A stretch of DNA of 64,000 nt from Sindora glabra. Taxonomy: Eukaryota; Streptophyta; Magnoliopsida; Fabales; Fabaceae. The notes below the pieces were generated by a model. That model was not told where the DNA came from and did no database searches. It saw only the letters and a program-made list of their open reading frames with translations. Both the position numbers and the translations under genes were made by a program. The stretch's first letter is position 1, and each line of letters starts with the position of its first letter. The DNA is taken from positions 51,303,511-51,367,510 of the forward strand of contig CM035235.1 in assembly GCA_020226215.1 (NCBI GenBank), given 5' to 3'. Positions 24,885 through 34,254 of the stretch are shown piece after piece.

Positions 24885-26310
24885 CTAATTTGATAATTTA
24901 ATTCATTCATTCATTCTTTTGTACAGAATTAATTTTGTCTCATTTTTCATTTATCATAATGTTCAAATTTTTTAAATAAACTATACAAATCGAATATTGT
25001 CTCCACACTTATCCATTAACTCAAACCATATTAAATAATTAAGTCCATTCTTAATATTGTTAATTAAATTTTCTTACACATTTTTAAATATGACTTATAA
25101 CACTATAAAATTTTATAGTTATCTTTTTTCCATATCATTTAACAATTTATTTTTAAATTTTTAATCAACTTTTTTATCACAATTTATGAGCTTTTTATAA
25201 ACCCTAAAAATTATATGTCATAAAATAAAAATTAAGTAACATATTATAATATTGTGATTCTTACTTAAAACTTTCTTAACAACATATTATCCTCATATAT
25301 GTAAGTCTTTACAAATTAAGATCCATTACATTTTGATTTAAGACCCCTTCCATTTTGATAAGTAAGATTTAAAAATAATTACAAATTTGACACAAATTAA
25401 ATAGAATAAGAAACCTTAATTTAAATAAAAAAAAGATAAGAGAATATATAATAATCTGTACTTTTTAAAATTTTAATTATTCCAACTATCTTATAATATT
25501 TACTAATTTAATTATATTGTACATATATTGTATAATATTATGGGAGTTAATAAAATCATTATTTATTTTTAAGAACCTTTAATAATTAGTATCAAAGAAA
25601 TATCTTGTGTTTAAAATAATTAGAATGGATATAAATTAGGTTAAAATTAAAAATAAATTAAATAAGGGCCACAAATTAAAATTATATAAAAATTTAATTA
25701 AATGGGCTAAAATAAAATAAATAAAAGGTTAATACATGCTAAAAAATATAAAAAAATTTGAGACTGAAACAAATTAAATTACATAAAATAAAATAAATAA
25801 AAAGTTAGTATATTTTGAATAAAATGAAAAGTTCATGGTAGAATTAGAAATAAAAATCAATTCTTTCATATAGTATGATAACTAATTTTTATTTCATCGC
25901 ATAATTAAAAATAATCTTCTTTATTTTGTTTATATTTGTATCATTATAAAATTTATTAAATTTAATAAAAATTTTATTATAATTTATTTTATTATATTTC
26001 ACCTAAAATATATATTATGTAAAATTTATAAAGTAATTTTTAATATTATATTTACTACACTACCCTTAAATTTATTTTTAATTAGATTTTATATATTATT
26101 AATACATTTTTATTAAACAAATTTATTTACAAGTATAAAAAATATTATTTATATAAATTTTTGAAAAAAATATTTAAAAATAAATTAAAGTTATTTTTAT
26201 TAAATTAAAATAAAATTAATTAAAAATATTTTTTTGATTTAATTATTTTTATTACAATATATTTTGTGATTTAAAATAAAATTATTTTTACTAAATTTTT
26301 TATTAAATTA
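24885..26310. other. AT-rich sequence downstream of the PMD gene, no gene
   Basis: No ORF of interest. Around 25480-25720 the sequence resembles the AT-rich repeat unit that recurs at 27100-28000 and 29130-29400 (words tattgtacatatattgtata, aattagtatcaaagaaat). Confidence 0.5.
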
Positions 26311-26327
26311 TTATTATATTTTTTCAT

Positions 26328-26400
26328 AAAAGTACTGTGCGTATGCATAATGCACCGTGCGCCCGTAGTGCACTGTGTATACTGTGCGCATAGTACTTTT
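26328..26400. repeat. GC-rich hairpin in AT-rich DNA
   Basis: The arms aaaagtactgtgcg (26328-26341) and cgcatagtactttt (26387-26400) are inverted with one mismatch. The loop holds alternating tgcaccgtgc and gtagtgcactgtg words. No known factor site is recognised. Confidence 0.65.
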
Positions 26401-26499
26401 ACGGAAAAACATAATAAACAGTATCTAAAATTAAGGATTTTGGGCAATACTTTTTTAGATATAGTAAAATAGGAATTTCTTTTTTTTAAAGCAGTATTA

Positions 26500-28090
26500 C
26501 GGTACTTTTGCCCGGGTCACGGTGCACACTAGCCCATGATCAATAGCTGTCTTACTACGTGGCGCCGCAAAACTATTTTTTTTTATCAATTTGGTTTTGT
26601 TTCTCTATTTTTTCCACTAAATTTTTTTCTTTTCAATTTGAATCCAATTTTTTTAAAAGTTTTAATCATTTTTAATTTTTGACCTTTTCTTTATTTTATT
26701 TTTAATTTTGACTAATTTTTATTTAATTTAATTTTTTATATTTTAGATGTTTATTTGATACTAATTAACTAATGTTCTAAATAATAATCAATAATATTAT
26801 TAACTTATTTGAAATTATATAATATATATAATATAATAAAATTAGTAGCTATCGTAAGATCATTGAAATAATTATTATATCAATAAATATAAATTTTTAC
26901 ATATTCTCTCATAAACTTATTAGTTGAAAGACTTAAGTTATAAAAGTAAATTTTTAAAAAATGTTTCATCATACTATGATGTGTATATCTATAAAATTCT
27001 TAACTATATATGAAATAATAAAATAATCTGCATCAAAAAAATAAATATTTTTTAATTATTCTAATAATCATATGATACTTACTAATTTTATTATATTATG
27101 TGTTGTGTATGATTTTATAATAATTAATAACATTATTGATTATTATTTAAAACACTGAATGCATTGTATCCAATAAACATCTACAATATAAATTTTTTTA
27201 TCAAACTACAATTAAGTCAAAATTAAAAATAAATCAAAGAAAGGGTCAAAAATTAAAAAAATACTACAAAATTTAAAAAAATTGGGTCCAAATTAAAATA
27301 AATAAAATTGAATTCAAATTAGATAAAAAAAATTAGATAAAAATTAAGAAAAAAATTTGGCTAATTTGTATCCATAATTAAGAAAAAAATATATTACTTA
27401 CAAATTTTATTATATTATGTGTTGTGTACGATTTTATGATAAATAATAATATTATTGATTTTTATTTATACATTGGTTAATTTGTATCCAATAAACATCT
27501 ACAATATAAAAAATTTAATCAAATTACAATCAAGTCAAAATTAAAAATAAATCACATAAAGGGTCACAAATTAAAAATTACTACAAAATTTAAAAAAAAA
27601 TTGGGTCCAAATTGAAATAAATAAAATTGAATTCAAATTAGATAAAAAAATTTGATAAAAATTAAGAAAAAAATTTGATTAATTTGTATCCAAAATTATG
27701 AAAAAAAAATAGGTTACTCACTAATTTTATTATAATATATATTATGTACAATTTTATGATAATTAATAATATTATTGATTATTATTTAGAACATTGGTTA
27801 ATTTGTATCCAATAAACATCTATAATATAAAAAAAAATAATCAAATTAAAATTAAGACAAAATTCAAAATAAATCAAAGAAAAGGTCACAAATTAAAAAT
27901 TACTACAAAATTTTAAAAAAAATTGGTCCAATTTGAAATAAATAAAATTGAATTCAAATTATATAAAAAATAATAAAAAGAAATAAAAAAATTTAGGGCC
28001 TAGTTACCTAAAGAAAATAGAAAAAAAAAAAGAAAAACAGACTTACCGAAAAGAAAATTGATCAAAAGAAAAGCAAAAAAAAAAAAAAAA
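26500..28090. repeat. Diverged AT-rich repeat units, tandem and inverted
   Basis: Units of roughly 310-320 bp follow one another with anchors at about 27142, 27455 and 27775 (attgattattattta, then aatttgtatccaataaacat, then ggtcacaaattaaaaa). The stretch 26580-26830 contains the same unit in reverse orientation (atgtttatttgatactaatt, then aataataatcaataatatta). The whole forms a fold-back structure with the tandem copies in its right arm. No coding capacity. It may be a non-autonomous transposon or the 3' end of MULE-1. Confidence 0.6.
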
Positions 28091-28120
28091 TTGGATCACA
28101 GGGAGGTGGCTCGTGTAAGA

Positions 28121-28151
28121 CTAATCATGGGAAGGCCCTTCCCGTGATTAG
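28121..28151. repeat. 31-bp near-perfect palindrome
   Basis: The sequence from ctaatcatggg to cccgtgattag folds on itself around gaaggccctt with one or two mismatches. Similar words (cacgggaagg, ttcccgtga) recur in the fold-back arms at 28351-28374 and 29499-29524. Confidence 0.8.
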
Positions 28152-28204
28152 CTGATTTTTTAAGCATTTTAGAAAATAGTTTTTTGTAGCGCAACATTTC
28201 AGAC

Positions 28205-29655
28205 AAATCTTCATTTATAGCCGGACAGGGATTGAGAGAGGGCAATTTCACCGGCAGGCTGCTTTTTGAAAAATAAATTTTCAGAATGCTGTACCGTAAA
28301 AAATAATTACCAAAATTCTTAAAAATATATTTTTTTAAAAAGTTGGAGTCACGGGAAGGGTGGTCCCGTGATGCACTAGTCATGTGACCAGAAGAAATTT
28401 TTTTATTAAATTTATATTTTCTAATTAGAATAAAAAATATTTATTTTTTTATTTTATTTAATTTATATATTTTTTATTTATTTAGATCTAATTTTATAAA
28501 AATATTTATTTATGTTTAATTTGTTGCCCTATTTTTATTTTATATTTAATCTTGAATTAATTTAATTTTGACATTTGGTATAAAACACATTATTAAATAT
28601 AAAACTATGTTTATATTTATAATAAAATAAAACTATGTTCATATTGTGTTTTATATTTATATATATTGATAGTGTAGAATTTTATATATAAAACTATGTT
28701 TATATAATAAAAATTTAATTTTGACCTAATAATGTGTTTTATATATATTGATAGTGTAGAATTTTATATTTATTTTATATTCTTAAGAAAATGTTAATTA
28801 CATACAGATTATTAGCAAACTATGTTAATCCATTTTTTATTCTCCTTTAACATTTTCTTAAGAATATATAATCTGTATGTAATTAATTTTTTATAAATTA
28901 AATTATTTCAAAAAATGGATTAACATAGTTTGCTAATAAAATATTTTTTTCACCATATAGATTATATTCTAACTTCATATTTAGTTAAATATTTTTACAG
29001 ATATATACATGAAATCAAGATAAAGCATTTTTTAAAAATTTAATTTTATAATTTAAATCTTTCGAGAAATAATTTTATAAAAGAATAAGTCAAAATTTAT
29101 ATTTATTGAGATTTTAATTATTTCAATAATTTTTTACTAGCTACCAATTTTATTATATCATGTATATTATACAATATTATGAGAATTAATTAAATTATTG
29201 ATTATTATTTAAAATATTGAATAATTAGTATCAAAGAAAATTTTAAAATGTCAAAATTAAATTAAGTTAAAATTAAATATAAAATAAAAATAGGACAACA
29301 AATTAAATAAAAATAAATATTTTTATAAAATTAGATCCAAATAAATAAAAATAAATAAAAATTAAATTAAATAAATAAATATATAAATTAAATAAAATAA
29401 AAAATAATTAATGTAAATATTTTCCTATTCTAATTAAAAAAAGTATAAATTTAATAAAAAAATGCTTTGTGGTCACAGGAAGGGGGTCCATGTGACTAGT
29501 GCATCACGAGACCACCCTTCCCGTGACTTCAACTTTTTTTAAAAAAAATATTTTTAAGGATTTTGGTAATTACCTTTTACGATGTAGCATCCTGAGAAAT
29601 TATTTTTCAAAAAGCAGCTGCTGGTCAAATTGCCGGCTATAAATGATTGGAAGAA
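28205..29655. mobile_element. Fold-back (long inverted repeat) element
   Basis: The left arm, about 28205-28415, and right arm, about 29445-29655, are inverted copies. Both contain gccgg, agcagctgctttttgaaaaa-type sequence, attaccaaaat, tcacgggaagggtggt and gtgatgcactagtca. The loop is about 1 kb and AT-rich. Inside it, 28790-28940 contains a second inverted repeat (attagcaaactatgttaatc and its complement gattaacatagtttgctaat). No coding capacity and no clear target duplication. Long arms are typical of fold-back or MULE-derived elements. Confidence 0.7.
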
Positions 29656-29734
29656 AAATCCAGTCAGACAACATTTTTTTCAAAGGGTTGACAAAACATT
29701 TTTTTCAAAGGATTGACATAACATTTTTTCCGGT
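29656..29734. other. Short 25-26 bp direct repeats at the left border of unit 2
   Basis: The word aacatttttttcaaaggrttgac occurs twice in succession, and its first half a third time, before the start of unit-2 homology at about 29735. The right border of the transposon complex lies here. Confidence 0.5.
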
Positions 29735-31584
29735 CTTCCTTTTTGTTCGAAGTCTGTTGTCTTTTTTCTTTTTTCATTTTTCTTTTTTGAACTGACAATT
29801 CTTACCCTGTTATTATAAAATTAAAAATTGTATTGGTATAGCTATAATATTATATTGAGCTTGTAATTGTCTTCTATGAAGATAATCCCATAATTTGATT
29901 GCATTCAAAAGAATCAGTGTGGAGGTAAAATTTTATTATTTGAATAGAAAATTATATACGGTAATTGATTAATTTGAAAAATAATTTTAGTAAAGTTAAA
30001 TTTTGTGATAATAATTAATGAAAACTTTAGCGTAAATCCTATACTTATTTATTTTGTATGTTGAATAATGAAATTCTTTTTAATCCAGCATCAGAGCTAT
30101 TTTGTAAGTACATTCTTTTATTTTTCTAAAAAAATCAAATTAGCAAATCGTGTTACGTTTTATCTTAAACTTTAAAATCTAATGACATGCTATATTATAA
30201 CAATTATCTCAAGTGATATGGCACCAAAAAAATTTATCTCAATTACTCATAACTATCCTTAAGAAAGACGTAAACGTATATTTCATTATAACAATGTCAG
30301 GAATATCCATAAAAAAGGATGAATGAGATAATGCAATGTCCATTTTATAAATTAATGCATAATTTGGCAATAACTTAATTATAAATTCAACCATTTTTTA
30401 TATGTTTATATGATATAAGACTATTCAAGCTAATTGTTGGAATAATTGAATAAACATTCAAAGATCACAGATAGTATTTTGTTATCTTGTCATCTTTTAA
30501 ATTTTTTATTATTTAAAGTGTAATTAAGTGATGGCTTGTAAGATGAATTTAGACCACATATAATAGGTTATATTTTGGTATGTTCTTAAAAAAGTTTATA
30601 TTGATACATGTTCATGTAGCTTTTGTGAAAAATAATCATGCTTTCACCTAACTATTTTATTATTTGTAATTTTTATACGGGAAGGAAAATTTTCAAATAT
30701 ATTTTCAATCTATTTTTTGTAAAAAATATTAATTAAAATTGAAATATCTTTATGATTCAAAAATTTTCATTTAATATATTAATTGTGTAAGAGTGAGCAA
30801 ATTATATACGATGTAAAAAATAATTTTAAACGAATTAATCTCATTTTTTAAATTTTAATAGGATTGATGGACCAAATTTAGTATAAGTTATTTTGACTTA
30901 CATGTATACTAGTATCAATCGATTCCTCTTATATATATATGAAAGTTGCATAAGAAAATTTCTTATTTTCATATAAAAATAATCTTTAATAAAATGCATA
31001 ACCATGAATAATTCAGTAATGAAATTACTAGGAAAAACAAATACCACTCCACATAACTTATGCATTTGTGTTCTTGTAGAATTTCTCTGTATGGTCTATA
31101 AGAGACCTTTCTGATGTTATTCGAGTATGAATCAATTAATAACCAATTTTTATTTTAACACCTGAAAGAATTAATTGTGCTGAAATAGACAAACTATCAT
31201 GGCACAAAGTAATAAAAAGCTTAATTATAATTTTCGTTCTCTAATATACAAATTACTTGCATTTGATTAATTCTATCATTTTATTTTAATCCTTCTAATA
31301 TTCAAATTAAACCAGATTAGGTATACAAAAGTAACTTACGTCAAATTAAAGGCTAAAAATTATAATTTACAAACAGAACTTCAAGTTGGTTGTATTTGAT
31401 AGGGAAAGTAGTAGGTTGTGTGACATAAGGGTCAAATTAGGGTGTTTTTGCGGCATGAGTGGTTGACAAAATTTGCAGTTTTCTATCATGATTAGGTGAA
31501 ATTCGTTATTGTTCTCTTTCAATATTTGCCATTGCAGTCCAATGGAAATTCTGAATATTATTAATTAGGGTTTTGCAGGGGAGG
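29735..31584 (+). promoter_or_regulatory. 5' flank of RLP2
   Basis: This is homologous to 1541-2300 (RLP1) and 49800-50590 (RLP3 relic), with indels. The matched blocks gtcttcctttt, gacaattcttaccctgttat and aaaaaggatgaatgagataa are shared. It contains the probable promoter of RLP2, but no TATA box or regulatory site can be assigned with confidence. The stretch 30700-31560 is largely specific to this copy. Confidence 0.55.
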
Positions 31585-31758
31585 ATGAATGGATGGTTAC
31601 TGCTTTGCACTCGCAAACTTTCTCCCCTACCCTCTCCTGTACCCAAACTTTCCAACTGCACCTTCGGGTCCGTTCTGATTATTCAGGAAGCCCCAAAATA
31701 GAGACAAACCTCATCGACATCAAGGAGAAGACCCTCTTCGTCTTCCGATTCCATTTAC
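31585..31758 (+). promoter_or_regulatory. RLP2 leader with two upstream ORFs
   Basis: The motif gcaggggaggatgaatggat contains two ATGs upstream of the main start. The first (31585) opens a 38-codon ORF that ends at 31701. The second (31593, MVTALHSQT) runs to 31826, past the main ATG at 31759 in another frame. RLP1 has the second one as well (2303-2581, MVTALYSQT), and the RLP3 relic keeps atggttact. If these lie in the mRNA they should reduce translation of the receptor. If ttttgcag at about 31571-31578 is an intron acceptor, they begin just inside the following exon. Confidence 0.5.
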
Positions 31759-33987
31759 ATGGCTCTAAAATTAATGGTCTATTTCATTGTACATTTAGTC
31801 CTGTCTTGCTTTGTTGCCACTACTGATTCCTCTTGTAATCAGATAGACAAAGACTCCCTTTTGGCCTTCTCCAGGAACTTAGCCATTCCTTCTCCTTACC
31901 CTCCTCTCAATTGGACAGGTTCTGTTGATTGCTGTTCTTGGGAAGGCATTTTTTGTGCTGAAGATAAGGATATTGGGGATAAGAAAGTCACAAATGTATT
32001 GTTACCATCAAGAGGTCTTCGTGGCTCAATCTCAGCATATCTTTCAAACCTCACTGGTCTATTGCAGCTTAATCTATCTCATAATAGATTATCTGGTAAT
32101 CTTCCAACCCAATTCTTCTCACTTCTAAACCACCTGCAGATTCTTGATTTGAGCAACAACCAGCTCTCTGGTGAATTGCCAAACGTTGTTGCCAATAACA
32201 ACAGTAGCAATAGTGCTATCAACAAGGTGGATTTGTCAAGTAATCTATTCCATGGAATAATCCCTTATTCCTTCCTTCAGCAAGTAGGAATTGCAGCAGC
32301 AGGAGGGAGTTTGACATATTTTAATGTCAGTAACAATAGCTTCACAGGTCAAATTCCCATCTCTTTCTTTTGCATCAATGAGAATAATTCCTCCTCGCTC
32401 AGGTACTTGGATTTTTCGTCCAATAAATTCAGTGGTCATGTTCCATACGGAATACGAGCTTGTTCCAAATTGGAGACTTTTAGAGCGGGTTTGAATTCAT
32501 TAACTGGTCCTCTTCCTTATGATATTTATGATGCTATCTCCCTCACAGAAATCTCCTTGCCCCTCAACAAAATTTCTGGAATTTTTGGTGATGGCATCAT
32601 TAGCCTTACCAATCTCACAACCTTGGAGCTTTCCTCCAATCAATTGGTTGGCCAAATTCCAGAGACTATTGGGAAACTCTCCAAATTGGAGTATCTTCTC
32701 CTTCATAACAACAATTTCACAGGTACCCTGCCCCCATCTCTGATGAATTGTGTCAATCTTGTCACCTTGAATTTAAGGTTCAATTCCTTGGGAGGAAATC
32801 TCTCAGATCTCAATTTTTCCAGATTGGTCAAACTTACTGCTCTTGACCTTGGCAACAATAGCTTTACTGGTATTCTGCCGCCAACTCTTTTTTCCTGCAA
32901 GTCACTTGTTGCAGTAAGATTTGCGGGTAATCAGCTGGAGGGACAGATCTCGCCTGACATACTTGGACTACAGTCTCTGTCTTTCCTATCAATTTCTATC
33001 AACAAACTAACGAATTTCACTGGGGCTATGAGAATACTCCGAGGGCTCAAGAACCTAACTTTCCTATCCCTCTCCGGTAATTTTAACGAGGAAGTAATGC
33101 CAGATGTTGAGATTCAGATCGGGCCCGATGATTTCCAAAAACTCGAAGTCTTATCTTTGGGCAGCTGTAATTTAGGAGGCTCAATTCCTACTTGGCTTGC
33201 TAAGTTCAAGAAACTCAAGGTGCTGGTCCTGGACCATAATCAGTTCACAGGTTCAATTCCTGCTTGGTTGGGCACACTTCCTCAGCTTTTCTACTTAGAC
33301 TTGTCATATAATTTTATTACAGGAATAATTCCTCCCGCGCTTGGAAAACTTCCAGCACTAACATCACAACCGGTAAATGACAAAATTGAAAGGACTCCCC
33401 TGGAGTTGCCTGTTTTTGCGGCGCCCTTCATTGGGAGCAGCTTCCAGCAATACAATCAACTTACCTACTTACCGCCAGCAATATTTCTGGGAAACAACTG
33501 TCTCAGTGGCAGTATCCCCATAGAGATTGCGCAATTGACAGCCATTCATGTGCTGGATCTGAATCACAACTACTTCTCTGGCAGTATTCCAGCTCAACTC
33601 TCCAACCTCACCAACTTAGAGAAATTAGACCTCTCAGGAAACCACCTATCTGGTGAAATTCCTCCTTCACTCGAAAGCCTACATTTCTTGTCATTTTTCA
33701 GTGTGGCTGATAATGATCTAGAAGGAGAGATACCAACAGGTGGTCAATTTGATACTTTTCCCCCGTCCAGCTTTGAAGGGAACCCTAGATTGTGTGGTGT
33801 TTTAGCTGTTAACCGTTCTTGTTCTTCAAAACATGAACCAGGAGGCAGTGCAACTCCTCCCCATTCGAACAGAGCACTGCATATTGGACTTGGCTTTACA
33901 ATCGGTTTTAGTGCTTTTTTTAACTTGACTGTGTATACACTATGGTTCCGTTTGGATGGGCTTCTAAAGAAGTACTTCGCTCATTGA
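31759..33987 (+). CDS. RLP2: LRR receptor-like protein without kinase, PSYR/AtRLP2-RLP3 type
   Basis: Intact single-exon ORF of 742 residues, predicted to be a plasma-membrane receptor with an extracellular ligand-binding domain. In order: signal peptide (about 1-26), N-terminal LRR cap with CNQIDKDSLLAF and DCCSWEGIFC (27-70), and a long series of plant-type LRRs with the LxxLxLxxNxLxGxIP pattern. A non-LRR island follows at about 534-580 (VNDKIERTPLELPVF, then FQQYNQLTYLPPAIF), as in PSKR and PSY1R, then about four more LRRs, the C-terminal cap (FEGNPRLCG), a transmembrane helix (about 709-729) and a 13-residue tail ending LLKKYFAH. PSY1R-type kinases exceed 1000 residues, so the kinase is absent; the length matches Arabidopsis RLP2/RLP3. 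The start is chosen because RLP1 has the same MALK N-terminus. Such RLPs signal through partner kinases; the ligand is unknown here, and a sulfated-peptide ligand is only inference from the family. Confidence 0.93.
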   Translation: MALKLMVYFIVHLVLSCFVATTDSSCNQIDKDSLLAFSRNLAIPSPYPPLNWTGSVDCCSWEGIFCAEDKDIGDKKVTNVLLPSRGLRGSISAYLSNLTGLLQLNLSHNRLSGNLPTQFFSLLNHLQILDLSNNQLSGELPNVVANNNSSNSAINKVDLSSNLFHGIIPYSFLQQVGIAAAGGSLTYFNVSNNSFTGQIPISFFCINENNSSSLRYLDFSSNKFSGHVPYGIRACSKLETFRAGLNSLTGPLPYDIYDAISLTEISLPLNKISGIFGDGIISLTNLTTLELSSNQLVGQIPETIGKLSKLEYLLLHNNNFTGTLPPSLMNCVNLVTLNLRFNSLGGNLSDLNFSRLVKLTALDLGNNSFTGILPPTLFSCKSLVAVRFAGNQLEGQISPDILGLQSLSFLSISINKLTNFTGAMRILRGLKNLTFLSLSGNFNEEVMPDVEIQIGPDDFQKLEVLSLGSCNLGGSIPTWLAKFKKLKVLVLDHNQFTGSIPAWLGTLPQLFYLDLSYNFITGIIPPALGKLPALTSQPVNDKIERTPLELPVFAAPFIGSSFQQYNQLTYLPPAIFLGNNCLSGSIPIEIAQLTAIHVLDLNHNYFSGSIPAQLSNLTNLEKLDLSGNHLSGEIPPSLESLHFLSFFSVADNDLEGEIPTGGQFDTFPPSSFEGNPRLCGVLAVNRSCSSKHEPGGSATPPHSNRALHIGLGFTIGFSAFFNLTVYTLWFRLDGLLKKYFAH

Positions 33988-34254
33988 GTTGTTTTTATGG
34001 AAGAATTCTAATATATTCTGTGAGTAAATGAATACGAATATTTTTACTCTATCAAGTGAGAGATGATCACAAAAATTAGAAGGAAATAAAGAGGGGATTC
34101 CGTTCCATGCTTTTATCTATCTCTCTTTTGACAGAGTAAAAATCTTTATTTATTCATATAATATAATAAAATATCTCTTTTTTAAGTATTTTTTTTAAGG
34201 AAATGAAAGTTGTGTTTGGGTGCTCTATTCCAGAAATACTGTTCCACTTATATA
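33988..34254 (+). other. 3' flank of RLP2
   Basis: AT-rich 3' untranslated and flanking sequence that is conserved downstream of all three RLP copies (gttgtgtttgggtgctctat at about 34209). An AATAAA-like word occurs at about 34165. No further gene. Confidence 0.6.

Noticed and set aside
24885..29734. Clear right end and target duplication for MULE-1
   Set aside because: I looked for an inverted match to ggctttttgaccgaaatgc. Only a weak similarity near 29730 (ttccggtc) was found, without a matching 9-bp duplication, so no border is claimed.
31593..31826. 77-codon ORF as a protein-coding gene
   Set aside because: The peptide diverges after a few residues from that of RLP1 and overlaps the real RLP2 start; kept only as an upstream ORF.
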